DNA of 64,000 nucleotides, taken from assembly GCA_026119935.1 (NCBI GenBank), contig JALRMH010000021.1, forward strand, positions 248,001-312,000, in the 5' to 3' direction. The DNA comes from Endothia cerciana. Taxonomy: Eukaryota; Ascomycota; Sordariomycetes; Diaporthales; Cryphonectriaceae. The position numbers and the translations under genes were made by a program. The notes beneath the pieces were generated by a model, which searched no databases, was not told the origin of the DNA, and saw only the letters and a program-made list of their open reading frames with translations. Positions 11,633 through 24,282 of this stretch are shown here, one piece after another; the stretch's first letter is position 1, and each line of letters starts with the position of its first letter.

Positions 11633-14028
11633 TGCAGGGAAACATAAAACACCGTCGCAGGGCTGCACGTGCGTACGGCGCCTGTCTTGTCCCCACGTCG
11701 ACATGGAAAAGACTGGACGCGGCCGAGCCACGGCGTTGGCCAGCGAGGTACAGAAGGGGGGCCATCTGTGCACCTGGGCACAGAAAGAATCCGGGACGGC
11801 CGCCCGTGGACCAGACAAGACCTGTGAGACGGGCGCACCACGAGATGTCCCCCGTCATGTCCCGTTATCCAACCCCCGGGCCCAACCGTCACGCCTTCCA
11901 CCCCGGTTTGACAGCTGTGGGCACCACCCCCCCCCCCCGGCGGCCAAGTTCTCGACCAGTGAGAGAAGGGGGAAAAGAGAGGGCCCTAGAGGGCAGAGAC
12001 GGGGGTGATCAGCGCCGATCAATGAGATTTCGATCTGTAGGATCATCACCAGTGCGACCACGTCTGCTCCCGCAGCATCATTCCTCCTTTTGCAAAGATC
12101 GTCGGCCTCGTTTCGTGATGTGTCCATCTCGTCGTCCACAAGAATGTTTGATGACCCGACCACCTTTTTTGTTGTCCCTATCCAGCGCACCCACATGGAC
12201 GACAGCGAGATCTGACCTCATCGTGCAGCTGATAGTGTCGTGGCCGTCCGCCCTGCTTTGGGCGGGTCGCGTGCATGTGGTGCATGCGCGAAACGCTGCA
12301 GACGTGCTCCAAATGGGCAGGACGCGCAGGACCCCTCTCTGGTCTTGGAGGGTCTGCGCCCCGCAGTATCAAGGGCCGGATGCACACTGCGCAGCGCAGG
12401 ATCACTGCCTCCGTATGATCACTTTTCTATTCCTGTACTAGAGCTGCATTACAGGTGCGAAGTTGTGCGTGTCAGACGATAGGCCAAGGTCTTCACAGTA
12501 TGCGCCCACGACACCACCAGATGACGCAGCCACGACGAGTGAGCAGTACACATGTACGAGCCAGCTGGGCACGCCGAGCTGCTCCGAGCTGCCCCGGCAG
12601 GCCCTCTAGCTGTCAAGGCGGAAAATTTTTGCTTTCCACGTCGACGCCTTGCCTTCAGGGACCACAGGGTCCTGCAGGTCCTTTTCTCTCTTGATCTTGA
12701 CGGCCGCTGTCTGTGCAGACTAGTGATGCAGGGTCTCGCGATGACGTCCGTCGACGCGTCAAAACGTGGCCGACTAGCGTTGGGCCCTGTAGCATTTCCC
12801 GTTGCCCTTCGGGGCGGGTGGTGAGGTGGTGAAGGGCGGTCTGCCCTACCGCGCGTCGACTGTCGAATTTCGGGGGGGGGGGTGGTGGAGCAGGGTCCGT
12901 CATAGTAGCGAACAGTCATCTTGAAAGGACAGAGCAGCGTCGATGTTTGGAATAACATCCCGTCGATTAAAAGAAGATCAGCGGGTGCCAAGATCGTGGG
13001 CTTGTGCGGTGATCGACAGGACCCGGAAAACTTCCTCCGGGGATCTAGACCTTTCGATCGTCTCGACTCGAGCCGAGATTGGCTTGGGCCCGTGCCAGCT
13101 GAGCCGGCTTGGGACGGGTCAACAAGGCTCTGGGTAGAGGTGAGGGCATTCGCAGCTTTCATGCGGAAATTCTGGAGCATTCCACCGTCTGACGAATGGC
13201 CGACCGGATTTGAGCTCGAGGCTGGAACGGTCCATAACCCCTGGTGTCTCGAGATGAGATGCATCACCCCATGTAGCTCGAAACCCGTACCGTGTCCCTG
13301 TTTGCTACATAGTACGAAGCTCACTATGGGCGCCTTGGCTTCGTGGCCTACGTGGCTGGGCGCCTGTAGCGTTTGGACGCAAGCAAGTTTGCAGACCTTG
13401 CGTGCGCGAGCGCTGGACAGCTGTCCCACTGCCACTGTGGCCCTGCAGCTGACTGTTTAATTTTGGAGGCTAGCATGACAACCTGCCGTGCAGCTACGGC
13501 ACAGATCCCGTGACGAGGTCAGGGGGGGGCGGTACGGTACCCGGACTCCGAGCCTTGTAATGCGTATATCCAGATTCTCTGTGACAACCCGCCCTTCCAT
13601 TGCAAGTATCGGTCAAGTCTCGATAATTCCATATTGCGGGACTCGTAATAGGATGCCGCTCTCTTCCTGCTTCGGGCATCCTCAATGTATGTAGGAGCAG
13701 ACCGTGTCGAATCACCGCCAGGGTCTTGGCCTTCTGTCTCGCTGCTGACACCGCCGTATCGTTGTCCGTCTTGGCACCGTCAGTCTTTTCCAATAGCCAT
13801 GTCTGTGTTCCCATGTTCAGATCAACCACCCTGCTTTGACCTTCTCAGCAACGTCAGGACGCAAACGCGGTGAGATAAAAAGGCTCTGGGTGGAATGGCT
13901 CAACCGCTAGAGCCCTCATTACCGTGATATGGAGAGAACAACAGAGGGAATCTCAAGCCCGGAACTCCATAGCCTGAAGATGCATGCATACCATGCTGAC
14001 AGTGAACAAGAATCCCATCGATACACCG

Positions 14029-15728
14029 TTAGCCTTCCATCTTGACATCCTCACCGCTGCTCTCCTTGCCCATATGCTTCAGTAGGTAGCTGCGCTTGAA
14101 GTATTCGTTGGGGTGGACAATCGTTTCCAGCTGTGTTGCGCTCATGATCCCTTCATCCTTGGCTTTCTTGATCTCAGCCTTGTGTAAATGCTCGAAAACA
14201 CTGTCGAGTGTCAGCCTCATCCCGCCCACCTCCCTTCAACACGTATCTCTGACTTACCGATTACATGCCATGTGATACTTCTGCTTGTCCTTGTCCTCCT
14301 TCACACCCTGCAGCACCCCTCTGTCATTGACACCCATAGACTGCATCAAGGCCGTCAGGTTCTCCAGATTGAAGTGCCGGTAGGGACACCCGTGTGCCTC
14401 GCCCGGTCCCGGCGGGTGTTCCGTCAGAATCTTTTGACAGCTGAACGAACTGTAGCCGCCGCCACGCCTGTTGGAGTCACCACCGACGTCGCCGTATGCG
14501 TGTCGCACATTGTACCGATAGTCCTTGTAGAACTGGTCATCCGTGATCTTATGAAACGACTGCCGCCAGAATATGAGACACTCCTCCAGGTTTAGGCCGA
14601 TGCCTTTCAGGAACAGCGTATATTGCAGACGGCCGTAGTGCTTGAGATGGGCATCACGTCGCAGGGAACGGTGCAGATGCGACATGCAGGCAGGGAAGTG
14701 CTGGGACAGGTTGTCAACGTTGCGTGCTGATATCTCTGCGCCTGAGGGCAGGTCGCCTGAGCCGCTCTGGTATGAGGCGTCGGGGGTGATGAAGTTTTTG
14801 GACAGGTGATCGAGGATGGGAGTCAGGCGGTCGTCTTCGTCGAGTCGTGGTAGCGCGCGTGCAGTGAGCTGTGAACGTTTCGTCAGCGGTTTGGCCAGTC
14901 GATGTACACCCGCAGTGCATGCTCACCTCGAGAGCTCTCTCTAGCCTGGACGTGAACTCGGCTAGAATCATGCTGGACTGCTCCTTGGAAGGTACATAGG
15001 CCTGACCAGCCCTGAGAAACACTCTCCTGCCCTCCACCAGATCCGGCACCCGCTCCCAGTCGACCTTGCACCATGTCTCGTCCTCGGGCGGGCCCTTACG
15101 GCCATAATTGCTCGATGCTGCCAGTTCGCTTGCCAGTTCTCTCTTCTCATCTTCCGAAACCATCTCCCAGTCCAAATTGAGGCTCTGGAAAAACTCTCTC
15201 CGATCTTTCGCGTCTTCTGCGGCAAGACGCAGCCGGAACAGCATCGTTTCGACTCGCGTGAATCGTCGGCGCAGGTCCTCAGTGGATGCAAAAGCAAGGC
15301 GCAGGATGAAGTGGCTGTAGTGGTCCTTCTGCCGCTGTGTAGCGAGCTGTAGCGATTTCGAGCTGTTGTGGTCTAGGCGGAGGTACTTCTCCAGCAGTGG
15401 TTGCATGTGGGTGGCGGTCTCGTCCGGGGACTTGTTGCGGAAGGAACACGCCTCGAGCTCGGCGAGGACTAGGCATAGAGGTTGTGAGGTCAGCGGATCT
15501 CAGGCACTCAGGGGTCGGGGACCGGCCGGGAGGGGTTTTACTTCTTAATCTGTCTATTGCCCATTGCTCGAATTGCTCGAGGGTGATGTCTGCTGTCGGG
15601 GGCGTCGCGTAGAAGTTGAGCCTGTTAGGGTACTGCGTGTCTTTGTACACGGCCTCGGCGAACTGCTTCTTGCGGTGGTCGACATGACGCCGTTTCGCGT
15701 CGATGCGGTTGTAGTCCTGTCTGAACAT
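14029..15728 (-). CDS. PRI2: DNA primase large subunit (Pri2)
   Basis: The large, iron-sulfur subunit of DNA primase in the nuclear pol alpha-primase complex; it helps start RNA primers and hands them to pol alpha. Four exons on the minus strand: 15728-15542, 15468-14927, 14868-14258 and 14200-14029, joining in phase to 441 residues. Introns start GTAAAA, GTGAGC and GTAAGT. The N terminus has the family signature YPNRLNFYATPPTADITLEQ, and residues about 90-110 carry HYSHFILRLAF. All four 4Fe-4S ligands are visible in the C-terminal domain: Cys242 (PACMSHLHR), Cys325 (SSFSCQKIL), Cys342 (HGCPYRHF) and Cys383 (MACNR, at the last splice junction). The Pri2 core LQYTLFLKGIGLNLEECLIF is intact. 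Slightly shorter than human PRIM2 (509) because the C-terminal tail is brief. Identification is secure. Confidence 0.95.
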
Positions 15729-16249
15729 CTTGTCCCTCGCGAAGTAGGCTCTGTGCTGTGGTGCGTTGTGTACAAACAGAGCAAGAGGAAAAGGAGTCTA
15801 GGATGCTGAGTTGGGGAGACGCGACGGGACGCGATCCTGCCTACTTAGCCTGACGAGCCAATCAGGTGTAAGTCATCCGCGGGATTGTGGTCCCCACATA
15901 ATAACGTCAGCAACGACACTTGATTTGGACGTCACCTGCACCCGTCTTCACATAAATTCCTCGCCACTACTCACCTGCTCGCACAACCACGGTGGCAGCT
16001 GTGCAGTCGGGTCCAGCCTTACATGGCTATCATAGCAGTCTGGTCATCCTGGAAATCGATCCGCCTCGAAAGCGTGCGGTGGGCGGGGAAACGGCATGCC
16101 TTGCGGCACGGAAAGACTACGAGTGCGGACGGCACCCTTTGCACCGCCAGGAGAGAAATAGACTCATAAGACAATACTCTCGTGCTCTTTCATTCTAGAT
16201 TCTACTGTTTATCATTGTCCACTATTCCCTCACAACCGCCTGCTGTGGT

Positions 16250-17180
16250 ATTATAACATCGGCACAGACACCACAACACCAACGGCAGTCCAGCATACCA
16301 CATTATACTCCAAGGGCTCATCACAAGTCTCGACGAAGCATACAGGTGGGTCACCTTCGAACTCCATGTCGGTACCCTCACTCCAACCGAGTTTCCTTGA
16401 CCGCATCATTTTCTGCGCACCTAGGATGATCGTTCCAACTGCAATACGGCGCACCGTAGCCATCGCTCAGGCCTGCCCTGCTTCCATCATTGACCACGTA
16501 CGGCACCAGATCAGGCTGCGAAAAAGGACACCGGCGGCCCGCTCCTCGTTTCCTGACGTACGCAATACTGTTCGAGTGATACCCCGTCATCGCACCCGCC
16601 ATCGCCGGCCACACCATCGCAAACGTGACCGTGAAGACCACGAATGAAACAGTATGGCCGCTCTGGGGCGCAGGCTCTCCCGGCGGGGGAAGCCGCGGAA
16701 CAGGCCTGGGAAGGCTGAAAACCCCGCCTCATGAAAAGCGCCCAAAAATGTTTCGTGACCCATCCCGGGCTGCCCGTCGCCAGCACCCTCGGTGTGCTCC
16801 ACCGACGTGCGTGTATGTGTGGGCCAAACAGCCCGCCATCACACCAGCACCAGGAACGTCTGCCCGATGCGCCTGCCCGACCCCGGCTCATGATCTGGAA
16901 GAAATCCGAGATTATCCAGGCGTCGTATGCCGCGGCCGCGCTGGAAGATCGATCCGGTAAGCGCGACGTGGTTTCCGGTATCCCCCGAGGCGCCAACGAC
17001 CAGTACGAGTACGAGCGCGAAGATATGCCCCACGGGCCCAGAGGTGAAGAGGAAGACAAGTCCTCCAAGGCGCCAGTTGATTGTTGCGAGATGAGCCTTG
17101 AGATTGATATGGGGAACCTCCCCCCAAAGCCCCCGGTCCCTCAAGGGTGGACCTGGAGAGGCTTGTACCGACGATCATGA
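16250..17180 (-). pseudogene. Possible decayed membrane transporter (MFS permease-like)
   Basis: Minus-strand peptides in at least two frames look like membrane segments. One frame (about 17100-16940) reads INWRLGGLVFLFTSGPVGHI, FALVLVLVVGASGDTGNHVA and then LTGSIFQ. A shifted frame continues SAAAAYDAWIISDFFQIMS, and further on a third piece reads TVSFVVFTVTFAMVWPAMAG. The order GASxxxGNxxxxTGSIF then a small-residue helix then FFQ resembles the late transmembrane region of allantoate-permease-like MFS proteins, but the frame breaks at about 16945 and there is no continuous ORF. This is an inference from composition and partial motif order only. Confidence 0.3.
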
Positions 17181-17422
17181 GGACGGGGGGTGGTGGTCTT
17201 AGGGGGAAAAATCGGCGAGGGTGACAGAATTAGCATGGATGGCTTGCTTCCTTGATCACGTCTTCTAATGCAGGCTTGGGCCGACAAGAAATGATCGGTA
17301 CTGGAGACATCCACGGGTATCAGAGTCACCGCGGGACCGCCCATGCCTAGACCTGGCGCGCGGGCCGGGTGCTCGGCACCCACCCACATCGAGGCAGGAG
17401 CTGTCACGATCTGTTCAACACG

Positions 17423-17437
17423 CCCCCCCCCCCCCCC
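17423..17437. repeat. C15 homopolymer
   Basis: Fifteen consecutive C bases in non-coding DNA, one of about a dozen G/C runs of eleven or more bases in the window. Confidence 0.9.
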
Positions 17438-18738
17438 TTCAACGTCGGGCTTATGAGAAGGGCGATGGCAGATGGATTGGCAGACTGAGAGCGTGAGTAC
17501 CGGCAGCGGCCGTGGGGATTCTGGGATCCAAGCATGACCTGCGCGAAATGTCAGCCGCAACGGAGGTACAATGTTACGATATCGAGAGCGAAGGCACAGC
17601 TAGCCAGTCCGCTTTTGATTTTGTTTCTGGAGGCGGGAGAGAGGCACAGTGGCTGAGTGGGAGAAAAGAATTAGGCGCGGATGGCCCTCGCGGGAGGAAG
17701 GACGTGGCGTTCACGAGAGTTTAGAGCTCCGAGGACAAGAAGACGATGTGGAAGTCTATCCGCGACTCTCGCCTCCGACGCAGGTCAGCTCACCCCGCTG
17801 CCTGACCTCCTCATCAACAGCTCCCACTCACATTGGAAATGCAATCGCCGTAAAAAATGGGACAAGTGTGTGTTTGAAGTGTCTCTCTTCTATGATCTGG
17901 TGCTCAAGTCTGCAGATCAACGCCCTTCCAGCCAAGCTCCTACCCAGCTCTTCCCTCCAACTTAACGATTGTCGGGTATTTGTTAATTCCATTCTGTCTC
18001 CAAAGAGCCTTCTACCAACGACTATAAATTCAGTGGGTATCAGAACTCGGTCCCGATTCTCTCTCCTTGCTGAGCCCGGCGTGCCGTGTGGTCCTCGACT
18101 CGCTACCTCCGTGTCTGCAGTGTCGACGGTGCCCGATAATCCCAAATGGCGGCTTCGGTCACTTCGACAGTCTGGTCAACCAGGGCTGAGCCTTTGTCCT
18201 CACAAGGGGGCTGGCTTTTTCAAGCATCGGCGCCAGTAAGATGCATGTAGTGCAAGTATTTCAATGAAACGCGATATGTCCTGTAAAATGCAGAGAAGAT
18301 CAAACAAGCATGCTATTCCGCTCTCGAATCCGTGACTCCGACACAGCAAAAATCCGGAAGCAGCAGAGTTCCGACCTACGGCTTCGGCTTCGGCCTGACA
18401 AGGTGGCCTCCTTGGATGAATTAGAGTCGGCGACAAAAGAAAAAGCGTTTTATTGGCGGGTTGTAGTGGTGTTTTGCGGTCGGACGGATAAAAGTTTAAT
18501 CGTTATGTCGTTATCAGCTATGCAGCCTGTTGCTCTTGAACTTAAAGGAATCGTATTTTGTCCCGGCGTGGGTGAGTGTCGATGTCAAATGCATCGGGCT
18601 GGAGTGCTGTCGGCCTGAAGATGGGCGACGATGGCGAATCAGCAGCGTAAACCAGCTGTTTGACGGAATCCGTGTGCGAGTGCTCTGCTAGCACCCCGCA
18701 AAGACGGAATTTTCCCTAGGCCACAGATATGTGCCAGA

Positions 18739-20457
18739 TCACATCACAATACAGCAACCACAACCCTCCTTCTTGTGCGCCTCGGCCGCTTCCTCACCCT
18801 TCTCCACATCTGGTACCCTCGTAATCTGCGTCGGCTTCGAGGGTGCAGACTGGGCCGGCTGCGGAGGCATAGGTTGCTGCGGTTCCCTCGGGCTCGCCAA
18901 CGGGCTATGCGAGGGTGGCTTGTCCTGAATCTTGGGCATGGTCGAGTACGTGCTTGACCTTCCAATAGAGGCGGGGCTCTTGGGCGCTTCAGGTGACCTC
19001 AACGGCCACTCATCCGACTTTTCTATTTGTTGTTCAACGATATTATCGGCCGGCGAAGTCGGTGGTATCGCAGGCGATGAGGATGCGGGCGGAGGTGCGA
19101 GGAAGCCCTCATCCGTGAGTGGCCTGAAATCCTTGTCGTAGACGTTTCCGAACTTGCCCTCCTGCTCCCACCTCTCCTGCGCCAGTCTTTTCGCCACGGT
19201 TGGCAGCAACTGCTGATCTGGTGGCAGTCGAGGATCGGGCTTGTATGCGGAGACCATCCACGGTGGCTCTCCTTCCATCTGCTTCGAGCCCGACGAGCTG
19301 GCGGACAGCTCACGCTCGCCAAACCTGGTATTCGGCCGCCCATTACTTCCGTTCGCCCCGTTTTTCCCCTTCGGCTTCGGCTTGCCGCGCGCCTCTGGCG
19401 GGATGCTCTTCGACGGACCGGATGGCTTCCGGGGCCCACCAGGTGGTGTCGATTTCTTGGTTGGCGGCTCAGTCGCCGCTTTTTTGGGCGGGGTGGACTT
19501 GAAGGTCGGCGAAGGTTCCAAACTCTTCAAGGTGGTACTATTCGACCTTGGCCGGGCACTGGTCCCCTCGAGCCGCTTGTCCTTGTCATGCTCCTCAATG
19601 CTATTTTCTCTCGAATGTGCAAAAGCTGGGCTCTTCTTCGGCACGGGTATCCTTGAGCCGGTCATCGGCCTGGAAGGTGTGTCGCCGTCGACGCCCTCCT
19701 CGTTCATGCCCGGCTCGAACACATGCGACGAGTTCTTCCTACTCCTCGTCGAGCCGTCTCCGCCCAGCTTCCTGTGGCTGCTCTCGCTCCTGTCCCTCCT
19801 CGGTCCTTTACTTCTGGACCGCGACTGTGGTAGGATGATGCCCGCGGCCTGGAGCTCCTCGTTCTCGATCTTAACAAGCTTGTCCCTATGGATCCATTTT
19901 GAATCCTCATCGGACCACTCCATATTGTCCTTGGTCCGCTTGCTCGAGTGTACGAATCCGTCGGCGGTCCTCACATAGTGGTCGTCATCGTCGTGGTCCA
20001 GCGAGCCGTCGACCATGGTGTCTGGCGTGTCCTCATTGCTGTGTGATCGTGAGATCTGCCCGTTCACCGCTTCCTCGCCATGGGCAGCCTTGGCTGACAT
20101 GGCCGAGCCGAAGGAGGCGGGGTTGCCATTCTGCGCGGCGAGGGGTGTTCTGTGGTTCCCATCCGGCACGTTACCGTTAAGGGATGCCTTGTTTTCGTAG
20201 TGTCGGTTCTGCAAAAAAAAGAACATACGAAAGACGCACACGTCAGCCCTCCCCTATCATGTTGTCACGCTAGCGCGCCTGGCCTGGACGGGATGTGCAG
20301 ATATGCCTCTCCCCCGGCGGGACCCCAAGGATAAACTCACCTCGGGTTTGCCAGCTGGTGCTGTGGCAAAGTCCCATTGGAACCCGTTGGTGTTGCCGTG
20401 GGAACTGCTAGGCGGAGTGAGCGTGGTGGCCGTCTGGGCAGTGGACATGGCGGCCAT
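18739..20457 (-). CDS. teaR: TeaR-like cell-end marker, prenylated membrane anchor
   Basis: Two exons (20457-20341 and 20208-18739; intron GTGAGT..TTTGCAG, 132 bases) encode 528 residues. The protein is largely disordered and rich in Ser, Pro and Lys. It ends GCGCCIVM: the last four residues CIVM form a CaaX prenylation box, preceded by two more cysteines that could be palmitoylated. The segment MEWSDEDSKWIHRDKLVKIE followed by NEELQAAGI (about residues 133-161) matches the conserved block of fungal TeaR proteins, and a second block KPDPRLPPDQQLLPTVAKRL lies near residue 365. In Aspergillus nidulans TeaR is the plasma-membrane receptor for the Kelch protein TeaA and marks hyphal tips where microtubules arrive; S. 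pombe Mod5 is the functional counterpart. Two in-frame ATGs (MAAM) begin the frame. The family call rests on remembered conserved blocks plus the CaaX end. Confidence 0.75.
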
Positions 20458-21318
20458 GGTTGGGTTGGTTGGAGTTGCCCCCGTGCCGAGCGCTGGCTGC
20501 AGACTGCACGCGGATCGGCGCGGTGATCGTCTGTTCCGCTTCCTCGTGGCCGCTGAGACAACTGAAGCGTGACAGCTGGTGGTCTCGTTTTCCGGTGTTA
20601 TCCCGCGACACGGCTTGCTTTGCTCTGCATATAGACTGTGATTGATTGCAGGGCTGTGCAGTCAGAGCAGCCGGGAAGTCTGTGGGGGGGAACCCTCAGA
20701 GTTACCGATGGGGCCAGCGTGGAAGCCAATATGATGTCTCGTCTCGTATTGTCTCGCCTCAGCCTCGCTACTCCTCGAAGAAAGTCGGGCGTGGTTGCTC
20801 AGTTCACAACGCAACGGCGGCTGTTGGCTGAGAGCGGTAAGGCGGCTGTCCGTCGGTAGTGCCGATATTATTGCTGGCCCTGTATGATCCAATTAATCCC
20901 ATGCAGGACCCCACCGACGGCCCTCAGTGCCCATCAATCCAGACCAGCTACGACGAGATCGTGAGGTAGCTGATCCCCCCGCGCTGAGGTGGCAGCAGTG
21001 ACCAAGTCTGGGTTGATTGTTTTGTTTGTGAGGGCGGCAGGAGAGGCAGGGGATGGAGAGAGGGAGAGAGAGAGAGAGAGATAAGGAATCCAAATGGTCG
21101 ATCGGGGACCAATGCAGTGGGAGATGAAAGGTGACGAAAGAGGGCAAGGCCGCATAAAATTGAGACGATGAATCACAGGGGAGCCGGGGGATAGCAGTGC
21201 TAATCAGACGTGCCCGGAAGCTGCTGTGCTCGACTGACCGCCTTCGCTTTGAGGGGGGCGGGGGCTCACTTGCTTCAGCCTGCTGCGACAGGCCAGGAGA
21301 AGGAGAGATGGGAAGAAG

Positions 21319-21368
<50 letters not shown>

Positions 21369-22675
21369 CAGCAGCAGCAGCAGGAAGAGCGTGTATCAGT
21401 TCGCTTTCGGGCTGTCTCAGGCCGCAACGTCGCAGAGCCTGAATCCCCCGCCCTGGGACACGGGTTCGGTGCAGGTGCATTGATCTTCTTCTAGAAGCAA
21501 TTTTGAAAAGGAGATGCAGGCATGGGGGCCTTAGCCGCCCTCGGATCTCCAGCACCAGCACCGCGGAGAATTACCGTGGGACATACAGTACTATGGTGGT
21601 ATGAGCATCATCCAAGCCTAGAACCAGAGCCACGGGGGCCGAACACCTGGCACATGGGAGCATTAAACCGCGGGCGTTACAGTTTCCTAACTTGCCCCAA
21701 TAGGGGCTTAGCATTGGGCTGTTTGGCTGCTATGCACCCAGTTTTGGCAGGCGGGCCTGGTGGAGCTTATTCTCGCTAGAGGTCCAGATCATAGTGCCAG
21801 GACCAGCGGCCCAATGACCCCGCCCACCTGGGGCCGTGCCGCTCACTCAACGACTCTCCTCCCCAATCCAACTTAGATTTCTTGACCACCTTTACCCATG
21901 CCGACAGCCTCGTAAAAACTAGGACGGAGGAGGAAAATAGAAATTTCTCTCGGAGGCCCTTGGGTCGTTCGCCTGATGGATCACGCTTTTCGAGCTACGA
22001 CTCACGCCGAATACGAATCTGCACCGTCAGGGCCGTCCCGTTGTCGTGAGCCCTGAGCACAAAAACTTCGGCGTTACATCCGAACGTTCCCAGAGATTCA
22101 GGGGCCACAGCATTGATGGCCTGTGCATTTCTGCCACCTGTGAGATTAGGTGATGAGATTGGAGAGTTTGAGAGTGCGTGGGAAGATTGGTGTCACAAAA
22201 GTGGCCTTGTATCTTCGTGACCAATGGGCCAGCCCTGGCGAACTCGGTGCCTTTATAGCTTCAACTCTATCGACTTTGATGAAAGGCTGCCTGGCTACTT
22301 ATATACGTGGACCCAAGGAGTGGCCCAGATGCTACCCGCAGGAGACTACAGAAAACGTCGGCCGCATCTGCTCCATTGCCGGATTTTGTATTTGTGAGGA
22401 GCGGGGCACGGCCGCGCATGCACCAATAGAGCTGAGGGCATCTCCGGACCGGCGCGAATGTGAGGCGACGTTCGAACATCGCATCGCGTCGTGCAGCTTG
22501 CTCTGCGGATCGATCTCGCTCCTTGGGTGGGACCATCTTATGCCGCCACCTACCCCTCAGCCCCGATAGGCACAAGACGGTTGTTGCATTGCCTCAAGAC
22601 TCTCTCTCTACCCGACCGAGGTCTCGTGATTACCCCCTGACCCCACCAACCACTTCATACAGGGGGCGCAGAAGC
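20458..22675. other. Promoter side of teaR and spacer with CAG repeats
   Basis: Bases 20458-20900 are probably the promoter and leader of the minus-strand teaR gene. The rest has no supported gene. It contains a GA-repeat tract (about 21064-21080) and a long CAG repeat (21321-21383). ORFs across the CAG tract give polyglutamine or polyalanine only. Confidence 0.5.
21321..21383. repeat. (CAG)15-GAG-(CAG)5 trinucleotide repeat
   Basis: Fifteen perfect CAG units, one GAG, then five more CAG. Flanking frames are not protein-like, so the tract is probably non-coding, perhaps in a leader or promoter on the minus strand. Confidence 0.9.
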
Positions 22676-24282
22676 CTATGCCGGACGTCGAACGGCCGGC
22701 GGCGCATTCCTCAACCGCAGCACCGGCTCCGGGAAGGGCCTCTCGTCCATCATATCCGCGCTTGATGCCGGATGCAACACTATCTCCCTCGTCGCCAGTT
22801 CTGAGTGTATGAAGCCGTCCCGCCCGGTCGTGAAGTAGCTTGTCATCTTGACCTCGTCGAATATAATCGGCTCCTGCCTGGTGGCCTGGACAGCGACCTG
22901 CTTCCACATGGTCTTGACCCCCCTCCCTAGTTTGAAGTCGAAAGTGCTGGTCCAGCTGATGATGCCCGTGTTCCTGACGACCAGGTACCGAAAGACACCG
23001 GCATCCCTTGTGGTCGCGTTGTAAAGCTCCATAGATTGCAGCTGGGGCATGTTCCTGGCAGCTTTTCCGGCGCCGCGGAGGACGGCATTGATATCTTCTG
23101 GAAGGGACTCTTCGGAGATGGCATGAGAAGTGAGTGTGAGCCATCGGAGATTCGGCCAGTGCGGGAGACGGACACTGGTGTTGGTTTGCCTCGTGGCTCG
23201 GATGAAGGGCTCGAAGAATATTCGCGCATCCGCCATGAAGGAGGAGCTCAACTCTTCGACATCGGCGCTGAGCCGCCGTAGTTGGTGAGAGAGAAACGGA
23301 TATACTTTGCTCCGGGAAACATCCATATCAAAGGCGCCGAAGTGCTCGAAGAGACTGACGCGCCTTAGACGACCCGATGGCCAGAACGGCAGCTGGCTTG
23401 CGAGCTCTGTTGGCAGGCATCACATGAGCTGGTGTCTGATCAAGGCAACGTCGCTGTGGGGGTTGGGATGCACAAACCGCTGTCAACGTCTTCCTGGGCC
23501 GGCTCATCAACTTGCTGCCAGGGCTCGAGCCGGACCTCCTCCAGACGAGGGAGAGACAGTATTATAGGGGTCAGTGCCGCTGCTGAGATGTTGCGGTAGT
23601 TGCGGCGGAGGATGCAGAGTCCAGTCACCACGTTGACTGGTGGCAGACCGTGAGATCCCTGCGGGTCTGTAAGAGCCAAGAGATGAAAATCCAGCAGGGA
23701 ATCGAAGTATCTCGAATTGCCGTCCAGATCCAGCCCCCGCTCACCAAAGAGGTGTTTCTTGTCAGACGGCGAATAGGCACTCAACTCCAGGTTCAGCCCG
23801 CGACCATTCCTAGCTGCCCAGAAGTCCGGCGTGTCCCACTGCTCCAGCACCTGGAAGAGGTCGAACAGTGCCGTCGTGAACCTGAAATTGTTGGACTCTT
23901 GCTCATTCTCATCCTCCGACACGTAGCGCAGCTGCTTAGAATACCTGTCCAGCTCGACTTTGAGCCATAGATGCCTGAGATAGGCCCGTCGGGCCCCGTT
24001 GACCATCTCTTCCAAATTGTGCAGGTCATCGTGTTTGACTGCCAGGCTCTGAAAGTTGATCTCCTCGACCTGAGCCTGCCACGACTTACAGACAACGGCG
24101 TATTCGGCCACGAGCTTGGACTCGAGTTCGTCATAAATAAGGATCTGTAGGATCTTGCGGTGCAGTTCGAAGGGCAGGCAGTCCCAGCCCTTCACTTGAA
24201 TGGCGTCCTCCATCTCCTCGTCCATCTCCGTGCCGTCTGTAAAGGAGCCTTCCGCGTTGCCTGCTTCGCTGCTTCGGTCCAA
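22676..24282 (-). CDS. F-box protein (DUF6546-like C-terminal region)
   Basis: Two exons (24282-23478 and 23406-22676) joined across a 71-base intron (GTTTGT..CAACAG) give 511 residues. Residues about 30-80 form an F-box-like domain: WDCLPFELHRKILQILIYDE followed by VCKSW and a second helix, so the protein is expected to bind Skp1 in an SCF ubiquitin ligase. The middle part has the repeating hydrophobic pattern of fungal F-box proteins. After the splice the sequence reads LRRVSLFEHFGAFD, which resembles the start of the DUF6546 region that follows many fungal F-boxes. The C-terminal part contains SWTSTFDFKLGRGVKTMWKQ. The splice is supported by phase and by restoration of this motif. The substrate is unknown. 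F-box call good; DUF6546 assignment from memory of the pattern. Confidence 0.75.

Larger units (their letters stand above)
8833..14028. other. Gene-poor region with microsatellites and G/C runs
   Basis: No supported gene in about 5 kb. Long open frames at 11392-12441 (+) and 12449-13435 (-) have unprotein-like composition and no domain. Simple repeats: (CA)9 at 9730-9747, four GTGAG pentamers at about 10161-10180, G14 at 10746-10759, G12 plus (GT)9 at 11600-11632, C12 at 11927-11938 and G11 at 12872-12882. Confidence 0.5.
15729..18738. other. Intergenic region with a decayed permease-like relic
   Basis: Upstream of PRI2 lies its promoter (about 15729-16200). From 16250 to 17180 minus-strand coding-like peptides appear in shifting frames (separate entry). 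A C15 run sits at 17423-17437. No intact gene was found between 17200 and 18738, which probably includes the 3' flank of the teaR gene. Confidence 0.5.

Noticed and set aside
11392..13435. Long frames of 349 (+) and 328 (-) codons
   Set aside because: Composition is rich in Arg, Pro, Cys and Ser without hydrophobic pattern, and they run across G/C homopolymers; they look like chance openness in GC-rich DNA.
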